This document shows positions 16,985-24,406 of a stretch of DNA of 64,000 nt, piece after piece. Position 1 is the first letter of the stretch, and the number at the start of each line of letters is the position of its first letter. The notes under the pieces were generated by a model. That model was given only the letters and a program-made list of their open reading frames with translations, had not been told where the DNA came from and did not search any database. This DNA comes from Clostridium sp. CAG:492 (lineage in GTDB: Bacteria > Bacillota > Clostridia > TANB77 > CAG-508), in NCBI GenBank assembly GCA_000434335.1, contig FR878314.1, positions 21,169 to 85,168 on the forward strand. Direction: 5' to 3'. The position numbers were made by a program, and so were the translations under genes.

Positions 16985-19498
16985 ATGCGTGAAGTAGATG
17001 TAGATAAATTGTTAGATATGATAAAAAACGAAGACGAAGAACATTTAGAGGAAATAATAGGTGGGTATGGAGAGGAAGAGCAATTTGATTACTTAAAAAT
17101 GGCAATATGGATCAAAAATAAGATTTATATAAAACCAGAGCAAAAAGAAAAGTTGAAAGAAGCGATTTATTTAGAGGATGAATACGACCCAGATATTATT
17201 GCTGTCTTTATATCAGCATTATTAGATAAAGATGAAATTAAAACTTTAATTAATGGAAAAAATAACTTGGAAAGTGAGATATATACAGTTTTTATAAAAA
17301 CTACAGGAGAAATAGAACAATATTTAACAGACGAAAAAATAAAAGAATTAGGATTGGATTCAAAAGATATCTATAAGTTAATAATAGAAACAGGAAAAAT
17401 AGAACAATATTTAACAACAGAGAATATAAGAGGATGGGGACTGGATTCATCACAAATTTGTGAGTTAATAAGAAAGACGGGAAAAATAGAAAAGTATTTA
17501 ACAACAGAAAATATAAAAAAGTTGGGACTGGATTCATCTCAAATTTTTGAGCTAATAAGTGAGACAGGAAAAATAGAAAAATATCTAACAACAGAAAATA
17601 TAAAAAAGTGGGGTTTGGATTCATATCAAGTTTGCGAATTAATAGTGAAAACCGGAAAAATAGAAAAATATTTGACGCCAGAAAATATAAGAAAGTGGGG
17701 TTTGATACCAGATATTGCTTTTCAATTCATCAACGAAACATCAAATGATGATAATTTTCAGTTTATTTATAATATGGGGTTTGATCGTACAGAGATAAAA
17801 GATTGTAAACTTATATATAAATATTTAGATTATTTTTTAGAAATAGAAAAGCAGACTGAAAAAAAAGATATTATAGAAAGAATGTACAAAAAAAACAATG
17901 ATATAGTAAAGGTAAATTTTGAAATATTAGATAATAAATATTTACAAGCATTAGGAGAAGATAAAATAAATCAAATATCTTGCTATCCAGAATATGTAGA
18001 GAAAATATTAAATTTAAGTGAAACAGAACTAAATTTGTTAGGAAAATGCTTGGAAATTTATGAAAAAAATAATGAAACAGAAGATTGGACACCTTTATGT
18101 GAAAGAATATTAAAAAATATTGGTACTTATAGTAGACTGCTTGAAACAATTGAAGATATTGATCAATTATCTGTCCAAGATATTGATGATTTAATAATAA
18201 TTCTACTGCAGGAAAATTACTTAGACATTGAATGTATTGAAGATGTGAGAAATTTTGAAAGTATAAAACAAAAGAAATGTGATGAGATGTTTAAAAATGG
18301 AAATATAGAAGAGAAAATAAATGCTATATGTATTTCAAAATTTGGACAGTCTAAATCAGAGACTGAAGAATTAATAAAAAAATATGCAGAAGGAATAGAA
18401 TATATAAAAGACAATGATTTACAATATTATATAAGAGCTGTAGATGAATTATTATCAATTAATGACCCAGAGATACTTAATCATATATTTAATGAAGTTG
18501 AGCCTGTACAAAATGTTAATAGTATTTTAATGGAAAGAAATTTGAAAAATGAATATGGAAAATTATATAATGATGGATTATTTTCAATAATCCAAGCTCA
18601 AAAGTGTGAAAGTTTAGGAGATAATATATACGAAGTTCCTACTGATGAAAATGGTAATATTACTAATTTTAATATGATTATCACATCAATAGCAGCTTTT
18701 TTCACAAATAAATCTGAAAATTTTTACGAAGATTGGAATAGACCAGCTATAGGTTCGCAACATTTTTGTGCAAGTTACATAAGAAGAGATATGTTGGGTA
18801 AAGCTAATATTTGGCATTTTTGTTATGGATTTAGTAATATAACAGACGATAGCTTAATGCTTTCAGGTAGTCGTGATATATTTTCTTCTGATTCTGAATT
18901 TGTGTCAAAAGCTGAATGCACAGAAGAAAGATATTTATCGCCAGATCAGCAAATAAATTGTACAAAAGAGTATAATGAAATGGATTTTAGAAGAATACAA
19001 AATGGAAAGAAAAAACAGCCAGATTATATAGTTGTATTTAGAGAAAATGGAGAAATTTTTAATATAGATGAAGCAAAAATGGCTTCAGAACAATTTAAAA
19101 AAGCAACAGGAAAAGCTTTACCAATAGTGATTGTTGACCAAGATAAATGTTTAGAAACCGAGAGAAGATTAGTTATTGAAATGATAGAAGAGTTTAACAT
19201 AAGCCCATCAAAGGAAAAGGCAGATTTAATTTGTCAGAAAATTAGGAATAATCAACAAACAAATATTGAGTTTGCGAGTGATATAGATATTAGTTATATA
19301 CAAGAATATGATAAAAAAGATGATAAAAGAACAGTAACAATAGATGAACTTAATGAGATTTTTGTACTGATAGATCCAAAAGATAGAGAAGAATTGTTAA
19401 AAAAATTTAAAGCATTTTGTATTTGTAAAAAAATAATGGAAAAACAAAGAGGAGAAAAGGAGGCAAAAGGTGATGAAAACGGGGAAATATGCAAATAA
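16985..19498 (+). CDS. Large protein of unknown function with five 29-residue tandem repeats
   Basis: The start is the ATG at 16985, with GTGGAGG 8 bp upstream; it gives 837 residues and no signal peptide. Residues ~106-250 are five near-identical 29-residue units of the form ETGKIEKYLTTENIKKLGLD plus SSQIFELIS, probably helical solenoid repeats. A helical middle follows. The C-terminal ~250 residues hold a distinct domain with GSQHFCASYIRRDML, WHFCYGFSNI, QPDYIVVFRENGEI and a final ALPIVIVDQD. The conserved-looking Cys and His might form an active site, but I do not recognise the family. The stop overlaps the next small ORF by 26 bp. An effector, toxin or regulatory role is possible but unproven. 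Confidence 0.8.
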   Translation: MREVDVDKLLDMIKNEDEEHLEEIIGGYGEEEQFDYLKMAIWIKNKIYIKPEQKEKLKEAIYLEDEYDPDIIAVFISALLDKDEIKTLINGKNNLESEIYTVFIKTTGEIEQYLTDEKIKELGLDSKDIYKLIIETGKIEQYLTTENIRGWGLDSSQICELIRKTGKIEKYLTTENIKKLGLDSSQIFELISETGKIEKYLTTENIKKWGLDSYQVCELIVKTGKIEKYLTPENIRKWGLIPDIAFQFINETSNDDNFQFIYNMGFDRTEIKDCKLIYKYLDYFLEIEKQTEKKDIIERMYKKNNDIVKVNFEILDNKYLQALGEDKINQISCYPEYVEKILNLSETELNLLGKCLEIYEKNNETEDWTPLCERILKNIGTYSRLLETIEDIDQLSVQDIDDLIIILLQENYLDIECIEDVRNFESIKQKKCDEMFKNGNIEEKINAICISKFGQSKSETEELIKKYAEGIEYIKDNDLQYYIRAVDELLSINDPEILNHIFNEVEPVQNVNSILMERNLKNEYGKLYNDGLFSIIQAQKCESLGDNIYEVPTDENGNITNFNMIITSIAAFFTNKSENFYEDWNRPAIGSQHFCASYIRRDMLGKANIWHFCYGFSNITDDSLMLSGSRDIFSSDSEFVSKAECTEERYLSPDQQINCTKEYNEMDFRRIQNGKKKQPDYIVVFRENGEIFNIDEAKMASEQFKKATGKALPIVIVDQDKCLETERRLVIEMIEEFNISPSKEKADLICQKIRNNQQTNIEFASDIDISYIQEYDKKDDKRTVTIDELNEIFVLIDPKDREELLKKFKAFCICKKIMEKQRGEKEAKGDENGEICK
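17300..17734 (+). repeat. Five 87-bp in-frame tandem repeats
   Basis: Units start at 17300, 17387, 17474, 17561 and 17648. Each encodes [E/K]TGKIE[K/Q]YLTTEN followed by a GLDS-type segment. Units 2-4 are most alike at both the DNA and protein level, which suggests recent expansion. The unit length makes copy-number change by slippage or recombination likely. Confidence 0.9.
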
Positions 19499-19622
19499 AA
19501 GAGAAGAAGAAAAAGCAATAAAAGGCGATTATGGTCGTGTAGCAAAAAAAATTTTAAATATTATAAATGAAAATAAATCAGGAAAAGGTGGTAAAGACGA
19601 TAAAGGTGGAATGGAAAAATAG
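19473..19622 (+). CDS. 49-residue basic small protein overlapping its neighbours
   Basis: The ORF begins at ATG 19473 with AGGAGG about 11 bp upstream (19459-19464) and AAAGG closer (19467-19470). It reads MKTGKYANKREEEKAIKGDY and ends in a Gly/Lys-rich tail (SGKGGKDDKGGMEK). It overlaps the end of the 837-residue gene by 26 bp and runs over the start of the next ORF in another frame. This fits a translationally coupled operon. No family was recognised. Confidence 0.5.
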   Translation: MKTGKYANKREEEKAIKGDYGRVAKKILNIINENKSGKGGKDDKGGMEK

Positions 19623-20058
19623 TATAAATGCGAATACGATTAATAATGTTTTTTCAGAAGTATATGATATTATTTGTCATATGGATGAAGATTTAAGAAA
19701 TAAAATTCCAAAAAGATTTATTAAAATAATAAAAGAAAATCGAAACTTAAATTATAATGTAAATATTGATTATAATCAAAACATAAACAAATGGAATATT
19801 ATATATGATACAAAAGTAATGCTTTCTGTGATATATAGAGATTTTTTAGTGGATGATAAAAAAAGATATGAGCTTAAAAAGAATGATAGGCTATCAATAG
19901 AGGAAAAATATAATACAGAAAATCTGTTTAAAAATAATAAAGACGACAAAGAGAAAGTATATAAAGAACAGATAAAAGATGAAAAATCATTAGTTGTAGT
20001 AAAAAAAGAAAGATTTTATCATAAAGTTATAAATTTTATAAGAAAAATTTTTCATTGA
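19567..20058 (+). CDS. Unrecognised small cytosolic protein, partner of the repeat protein
   Basis: This is up to 163 residues from ATG 19567. An in-frame GTG at 19606 (VEWKNSINANTINNVFSEVY) may be the real start because the earlier ATG has no ribosome site. The recognisable core is NNVFSEVYDIICHMDEDLRNKIP...FIKIIKENRN, followed by a long Lys/Asp-rich C-terminus ending in a basic amphipathic segment (KVINFIRKIFH). I have the impression that this NxVYxEVYxxLxxMDxxLxxKIP pattern recurs in gut Clostridia, but I cannot name it. It forms a tight overlapping trio with the two upstream ORFs, so the three probably act together. Confidence 0.6.
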   Translation: MKINQEKVVKTIKVEWKNSINANTINNVFSEVYDIICHMDEDLRNKIPKRFIKIIKENRNLNYNVNIDYNQNINKWNIIYDTKVMLSVIYRDFLVDDKKRYELKKNDRLSIEEKYNTENLFKNNKDDKEKVYKEQIKDEKSLVVVKKERFYHKVINFIRKIFH

Positions 20059-20138
20059 ATAATTAAAGATTATAAAGAAAATGATTTTATTGTTGCAGAA
20101 AAATATAATTTGACTTATCATAAAGAAGGAAGGTTCTC
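20059..20138 (+). pseudogene. Short C-terminal gene remnant
   Basis: After the TGA at 20058 the same frame stays open and reads IIKDYKENDFIVAEKYNLTY, then HKEGRFS and a stop. It has no start codon of its own. It looks like the leftover end of a deleted gene, next to the ketopantoate-reductase-like remnant. Confidence 0.35.
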
Positions 20139-20232
20139 ATGAAAATATTAATAATAGGAGCAGGTGTGCTTGGCTCAAATAATAGAAGGGTATGATGAAC
20201 TAAAACTATCATTATTAAATTATGATAAATAA
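20139..20232 (+). pseudogene. Internally deleted NAD(P)-binding protein gene (ketopantoate-reductase-like)
   Basis: A good ribosome site (GAAGGAAGG) precedes an ATG encoding MKILIIGAGVLGS, the exact beginning of a Rossmann-fold GxGxxG protein of the PanE/ApbA type. It then stops at TGA 20194. In another frame the sequence QIIEGYDELKLSLLNYDK runs to a TAA at 20232 and looks like a C-terminal end. A large internal deletion with frame change explains both pieces. Confidence 0.65.
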
Positions 20233-20255
20233 ATATAAAAACGGAGGAAGAAAAA

Positions 20256-21356
20256 ATGTCAAATATATTAGATTACATTAAATGGAGAGGTGATTTAACA
20301 ATACAAAATGATCCTTTTAATGAAATAGATAGTTTAATTTTATCTAGATTTTCATATTTACCATTTGATGGAATAATAGAAGAAAATGAAGTTGTAACAA
20401 TAAGAGAGCTAAATGAAAGATTTCAAAAACAAGATAAAAACAATATAAATATTTTATGGGATGATGATATAAATTTATTTCCATTAATGGGAAATTCAAA
20501 AAGATTTGGCGAAATGAAAGCAACAAAATATTCAAATAAATTAAATGTAGAAGAAGAGCTTCAGTTTTCTGCAATAACAATATTAGTTCCAGATGATACG
20601 ATATTTATATCATATAGAGGAACTGATAACACAATTGTTGGATGGAAAGAAGACTTTAATATGGGCTTTAAAAGTCATGTTGGAGCACAAATTGATTCTG
20701 TAAAATATTTAGAAGAAATAGCTGATAAATATCCAAAAAATAATATACGAATTGGAGGTCATTCAAAAGGGGGAAATTTAGCTGTATATTCTGCGGTTTT
20801 TGCAACAGAAAAAACTAAAAATAGAATTATAAAAATATACAATAACGATGGACCAGGATTTGATGATGAAATATCAGAATCAGATAATTACAAACAAATG
20901 ATAACAAAAGTAAATACATATATTCCTCAAGAATCTATATTTGGAATGCTACTAAATCATAAAGAAAAATATATAGTAGTAAGAAGTACACAAAAAGGCG
21001 TTATGCAACATGATGTGTATTCATGGCAATTACTAGGGAAAAATTTTGAATGTTTAAAAGAAGTAACAAATGGTAGTAAAATTATAGATAAATCAATAAA
21101 AGATTGGTTTAAACAAATAGATATAAAACAAAGAGAGCAAATGATTGATATAATATTTGAAGTAATAAATTCAACACAAATGGATACAATGAGTGATATA
21201 AAAGCAGGCGGAATATCAAGTATAACAACAATTTTAAAATCATATAAAATGATAGATGCAGAAGACAAAAAAATGCTTTTAAAAACAGTATCAGCATTAC
21301 TAAAAACAGCAAAAGATAATTTTTTAGAGCTTAATAAACTAAAAAATGAAGAATAA
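20256..21356 (+). CDS. DUF2974 (Mbeg1-like) alpha/beta-hydrolase
   Basis: This 366-residue protein begins NILDYIKWRGDLTIQNDPFNEIDSLILSRFSYL, the standard opening of the DUF2974 family, which is related to class 3 lipases. The nucleophile elbow is GGHSKGGNLA (res. ~167-176, catalytic Ser), preceded by FISYRGTDNTIVGWKEDF, a lipase-3-like oxyanion segment, and followed by NNDGPGFD and a QHDVYSW His region. There is no signal peptide, so it is probably cytosolic. The substrate is unknown. The ribosome site ACGGAGGAAG lies 9 bp before the ATG. It follows the debris at 20.06-20.23 kb and ends just before the two-RNA locus. Confidence 0.88.
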   Translation: MSNILDYIKWRGDLTIQNDPFNEIDSLILSRFSYLPFDGIIEENEVVTIRELNERFQKQDKNNINILWDDDINLFPLMGNSKRFGEMKATKYSNKLNVEEELQFSAITILVPDDTIFISYRGTDNTIVGWKEDFNMGFKSHVGAQIDSVKYLEEIADKYPKNNIRIGGHSKGGNLAVYSAVFATEKTKNRIIKIYNNDGPGFDDEISESDNYKQMITKVNTYIPQESIFGMLLNHKEKYIVVRSTQKGVMQHDVYSWQLLGKNFECLKEVTNGSKIIDKSIKDWFKQIDIKQREQMIDIIFEVINSTQMDTMSDIKAGGISSITTILKSYKMIDAEDKKMLLKTVSALLKTAKDNFLELNKLKNEE

Positions 21357-21366
21357 AAATCTTTAT

Positions 21367-21395
21367 TTGACATATATTAAAACAAATGCTATAAT
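21367..21395 (+). promoter_or_regulatory. Promoter of the short plus-strand RNA (antitoxin candidate)
   Basis: A perfect TTGACA (21367-21372) and TATAAT (21390-21395) have a 17-bp spacer. There is no ORF of note downstream before the terminator at 21438-21472. The predicted start is near 21402. Confidence 0.7.
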
Positions 21396-21401
21396 ATCTA
21401 T

Positions 21402-21472
21402 AGCATTAAGCAAAGCAAGTTTTTTAATTAGAACACAAAAAAAGACTAGGAATCGCACTCCTAGTCTTTTTG
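21402..21472 (+). ncRNA. Candidate antitoxin RNA (~70 nt)
   Basis: The region between the consensus promoter at 21367-21395 and the terminator hairpin encodes no protein. Positions 21415-21436 (GCAAGTTTTTTAATTAG then AACAC) almost repeat positions 21534-21557 (GCAAGTTTTTCAATTAG, TG, AACAC). The second copy is the complement of the start region of the peptide mRNA. This RNA can therefore pair with that mRNA over 17 consecutive bases, one of them G-U at the start codon, plus five more after a 2-nt bulge. This is the expected mode for an RNA that blocks translation of the peptide. Confidence 0.62.
21438..21472. terminator. Shared bidirectional terminator of the two-RNA locus
   Basis: AAAAAGACTAGGA pairs with TCCTAGTCTTTTT around ATCGCAC. 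T tracts occur in both directions, so it can end both convergent RNAs. Confidence 0.85.
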
Positions 21473-21480
21473 TTGTTTTG

Positions 21481-21546
21481 TTAGTCTTTATCATTTAATA
21501 TAATATAAACAATAATAAGAGCTAACATTTTTAGCAAGTTTTTCAA
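21481..21546 (-). CDS. 21-residue hydrophobic peptide, candidate type I toxin
   Basis: On the minus strand, GGGAGGTG stands 8 nt before a TTG codon (21546-21544) that opens a 21-codon ORF reading (M)KNLLKMLALIIVYIILNDK plus a final D, then TAA. The pattern is that of small membrane toxins such as Fst: basic N-terminus, about 13 hydrophobic residues and a charged tail. The ribosome site is buried in a 6-bp stem (TTCCCT/AGGGAG, 21575-21559) and a GTCC/GGAC hairpin lies at the likely 5' end (21588-21577). Both should restrain translation, as in par RNA I. It has its own promoter and terminator. The peptide is shorter than known Fst members (about 30 residues). Confidence 0.55.
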   Translation of the reverse strand: MKNLLKMLALIIVYIILNDKD

Positions 21547-21594
21547 TTAGTGAACACCTCCCTTCTTAGAGGGAATGTCCGATAGGACTTGCTA

Positions 21595-21623
21595 ATTATA
21601 TATTAAATTACAAATACAATCAA
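21595..21623 (-). promoter_or_regulatory. Promoter of the hydrophobic-peptide mRNA
   Basis: On the minus strand TTGATT (21623-21618) and TATAAT (21600-21595) are separated by 17 bp. The start is predicted near 21588, giving a ~150-nt mRNA that ends at the shared terminator. Confidence 0.62.
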
Positions 21624-21642
21624 TAAATTATAGTGCAATTCT

Positions 21643-21671
21643 TTGACTTATTGAATAAAATTATATATAAT
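21643..21671 (+). promoter_or_regulatory. Sigma-A type promoter for the DUF368 gene
   Basis: TTGACT (21643-21648) and TATAAT (21666-21671), 17-bp spacer, lie about 70 bp before the ATG at 21741. Confidence 0.6.
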
Positions 21672-21740
21672 TACTCAAAATTAAAAATAAAAAGTTAAAA
21701 GTGCGTAGACTTTTTATAACAAGGAAAGGAAAATTTTATT

Positions 21741-22604
21741 ATGAAAAATTTTTTCAAAGGAATAATAGTTGGAATTGGAGGAATAGCACCAGGACTAAGT
21801 GGTAGCGTTTTACTTGTAATATTTGGATTATATCAAAAAACAATAAATGCTATTGGAACATTATTTAAAAACTTCAAAAAGAATATAATGTTTTTAGTAC
21901 CATTATTCTTAGGATTTGGAGTAGGTGTATTGTTATTTAGCAAAGTAGTAGATTATTTATTAAACACATTTGAAATGCAAACAAGATTTGCATTCTTGGG
22001 GCTAGTAATAGGAACAATACCACTGTTCTATAAAGAAGTAAAAAAAGAAGGATTCTCAAAAAAATATTATATTTTAATTGCTATATCTGCAATTGCTGGA
22101 CTACTATTATTTTCACTAAATAAAGGAGCATTTCCACAAATAGAAAATCCAAATTTAATACAATCTATTATGCTAGGAGTAGCTGTAGCTGGATCATCAA
22201 TAATACCAGGTGTTGATAGTGCTGTAATTTTATCTTCACTAGGATTATATGAATTATATGTAAGTTCATTAGCTAACTTTAATTTAAGTGTATTAATACC
22301 AGCAGGATTTGGCCTAGTAATAGGTGCTCTTATAATTTCATTTATAATAAACAAATTAATAAAAAGATTCTATACAGCAACATTTTCAATTATATTTGGA
22401 TTATTTATATCAATAATTCCAAATGTATTAAATGAAAATTGTAAAATGATGTTAGATATAAAAACTGCGGTATCAATTTTAAGCTGTTTAGTAGGCTTTT
22501 GCTTATCTTATTATTTAGAGGATATTGAAGGAAATAATGCTAAAATAAAAAATATAATAAAATATTCATCAAGAAAAAGAATTGGAGGAGAAGGCAACGA
22601 ATAA
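21741..22604 (+). CDS. DUF368 polytopic membrane protein (undecaprenyl-phosphate translocase candidate)
   Basis: This 287-residue protein has about eight membrane segments. It begins FFKGIIVGIGGIAPGLSGSVLLVIFGLY, and an internal repeat of that motif reads GVAVAGSSIIPGVDSAVILSSLGLYE; this paired GxxPGxSG arrangement defines DUF368. DUF368 members (PopT) have been shown elsewhere to recycle undecaprenyl phosphate across the membrane, and I infer the same role here. The ribosome site AAGGAAAGG precedes the ATG. It has its own promoter and is followed by the S66 peptidase gene, also an envelope function. Confidence 0.88.
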   Translation: MKNFFKGIIVGIGGIAPGLSGSVLLVIFGLYQKTINAIGTLFKNFKKNIMFLVPLFLGFGVGVLLFSKVVDYLLNTFEMQTRFAFLGLVIGTIPLFYKEVKKEGFSKKYYILIAISAIAGLLLFSLNKGAFPQIENPNLIQSIMLGVAVAGSSIIPGVDSAVILSSLGLYELYVSSLANFNLSVLIPAGFGLVIGALIISFIINKLIKRFYTATFSIIFGLFISIIPNVLNENCKMMLDIKTAVSILSCLVGFCLSYYLEDIEGNNAKIKNIIKYSSRKRIGGEGNE

Positions 22605-22724
22605 TTGGTATTGAATACGGATGGCTACATTTTTGTGACATTGCAATTACATAATATAGTTAAGAATTATTGTTAAAAACAAAAATATTAATATTTTTTG
22701 AAGTATGAAAAAGGAGTAAGAAAA

Positions 22725-23738
22725 ATGATATATTCAGATTTTTTAAAGCAAGGAAGTTGTATAGGTGTTCCAGCACCATCAAGTGGAGCATATAACAATT
22801 TATATAATAATAGATATAATAATGCAAAGAAAAAACTAGAAGAAAAAGGCTATAAAGTTGTATTATCAAAAAATATATTTAATTCATATAAAATGCGTAG
22901 TGCACCTGCAAAAGAAAGGGCAGAAGAGCTAAATAAAATGATAGAAAATAAAAATATTAATTTTATTATTTGTGCAGCAGGTGGAGAATTTTTAGTAGAA
23001 ATGCTACCATATGTGAATTTGCAAAAAATACAAACAAATCCAAAATTTATTCAAGGATTTTCAGATCCAACAGGTATACTATTTCCAGTAACCACAAAAT
23101 ATGATATAGCAACAATATATGGAAATAATTTTGGTGATTATGGTGCAGAATGCGATGATAAAAGCATACTTGACAATATTCAAATAATTACAGGCAATAT
23201 AATAAAACAAAAAAATTACGAACTATTCGAGGATGAAAGAGCAGAAAGAATAACAGGATTAGAAGGCTATAATTTAACAAAAAAGGTCGAATGGAAAAGC
23301 TTAAATAATAGCGAAATAACTGTAACAGGAAGAATAATTGGTGGTTGTTTAGATATAATATCAGAAATAGCAGGAACAAAATATGATGGTACAAATGAAT
23401 TTAACAAAAGATATAAAAATGACGGAATTATTTGGTATTTTGATAATTGTGAGTTATCAAAAGAAGAGCTAATTCGTACGATATGGAAACTAAATGAACT
23501 TGATTATTTTAAATATGCAAAGGCAATTATATTTGGAAGAAACGGAGAAGAAACATCGTGTATAGGATATACAATGGAAGAAGCTTTACAAGATAGCGTT
23601 ATATCAAATTTAAACATTCCAATTATATATGATACTGATATATCACATAAAGGGCCATGTTTGACAATAATAAATGGTGCAATTGCAACAATATGCTATG
23701 ATAATGGAAAAGGAAGTATAAATTTTGAGTTAAAGTAG
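22725..23738 (+). CDS. S66 family LD-carboxypeptidase / MccF-like serine peptidase
   Basis: The start is the ATG at 22725, with AAAAGGAG 8 bp upstream; the in-frame TTG at 22698 is unlikely. The 337-residue protein opens LKQGSCIGVPAPSSG, typical of S66. The nucleophile region is FIQGFSDPTGILF (Ser), the Glu lies in WYFDNCELSKEELIR, and the His lies in DISHKGPCLTI, matching the Ser-Glu-His triad. S66 enzymes cut L,D-bonds in cytosolic murein tripeptides or detoxify microcin C-like compounds; the longer C-terminal form with the EL-SKEEL helix resembles MccF. No signal peptide is seen. Confidence 0.9.
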   Translation: MIYSDFLKQGSCIGVPAPSSGAYNNLYNNRYNNAKKKLEEKGYKVVLSKNIFNSYKMRSAPAKERAEELNKMIENKNINFIICAAGGEFLVEMLPYVNLQKIQTNPKFIQGFSDPTGILFPVTTKYDIATIYGNNFGDYGAECDDKSILDNIQIITGNIIKQKNYELFEDERAERITGLEGYNLTKKVEWKSLNNSEITVTGRIIGGCLDIISEIAGTKYDGTNEFNKRYKNDGIIWYFDNCELSKEELIRTIWKLNELDYFKYAKAIIFGRNGEETSCIGYTMEEALQDSVISNLNIPIIYDTDISHKGPCLTIINGAIATICYDNGKGSINFELK

Positions 23739-23813
23739 AAAAATGATAAGATAATAAAGTAAGTAATTGCAACATAATAAACAAAAATATTACCAAAAAA
23801 GCAATTATTTTCC

Positions 23814-23842
23814 TTGCAATGACTAAAATTATATGATAAAAT
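23814..23842 (+). promoter_or_regulatory. Promoter for rpsO
   Basis: TTGCAA (23814-23819) and TAAAAT (23837-23842) have a 17-bp spacer. The ~100-nt leader contains the perfect hairpin CTTAAACT-C-AGTTTAAG (23899-23915) just before the ribosome site. This could be a site for S15 autoregulation, as known for other rpsO leaders. Confidence 0.5.
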
Positions 23843-23947
23843 ATCAAGGTATTAAAAATACAAAAACCTTATACTTAGTTCAAGGATAATTAACACCACT
23901 TAAACTCAGTTTAAGGATAAAAAATAATAATGGAGGTGCATTGTAAA

Positions 23948-24211
23948 ATGACAAAGGAAAGAAAACAAGAAATAATCGCTACTTATAAAAGAGATGAAAA
24001 CGATACTGGTTCACCAGAAGTTCAAATAGCTCTTTTAACAGAAAGAATCAATGAATTAACAGAACATCTAAAAGTTCATAAAAAAGACAATCATTCAAGA
24101 AGAGGTCTTTTAAAAATGGTAGGAAGCAGAAGAAACTTACTTAACTACTTAGCAAAAAAAGATGTTCAAAGATACAGAGATATCGTAGAAAAACTTGGAT
24201 TAAGAAAATAA
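23948..24211 (+). CDS. rpsO: 30S ribosomal protein S15
   Basis: The 87-residue protein starts at ATG 23948 with TGGAGG upstream; an in-frame ATG at 23930 lies before the ribosome site and is not used. It shows the S15 landmarks [48 protein letters not shown] and a final [12 protein letters not shown]. It binds 16S rRNA in the small-subunit platform. The rpsO-pnp order is the common bacterial arrangement. Confidence 0.98.
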   Translation: MTKERKQEIIATYKRDENDTGSPEVQIALLTERINELTEHLKVHKKDNHSRRGLLKMVGSRRNLLNYLAKKDVQRYRDIVEKLGLRK

Positions 24212-24217
24212 TAACTT

Positions 24218-24257
24218 TTGGACGTTTTGCATAAATAAATTGCTAAACGTCCATTTT
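24218..24257 (+). terminator. Terminator between rpsO and pnp
   Basis: TGGACGTTT (24219-24227) pairs with AAACGTCCA (24245-24253), with GC and loop bases in between. TTTTAATT follows. Confidence 0.75.
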
Positions 24258-24406
24258 AATTAAATGGTGTTAAAAATGCTTAAAAATTAGTAAGTAGCTT
24301 GGATAAAGTACTTTAAAAAATTATATTAAATAAAAGTAAATTAAAGTAATTTATCGAGGTTACAGCTAATTTTAGGCAAATAATAATTTATAAAGGAGAG
24401 AAGTAT

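Noticed and set aside
17300..17734. Regular repeats considered as a CRISPR array
   Set aside because: The units are contiguous, 87 bp long, in frame and without spacers; they are protein repeats. No CRISPR array was seen anywhere in the window.
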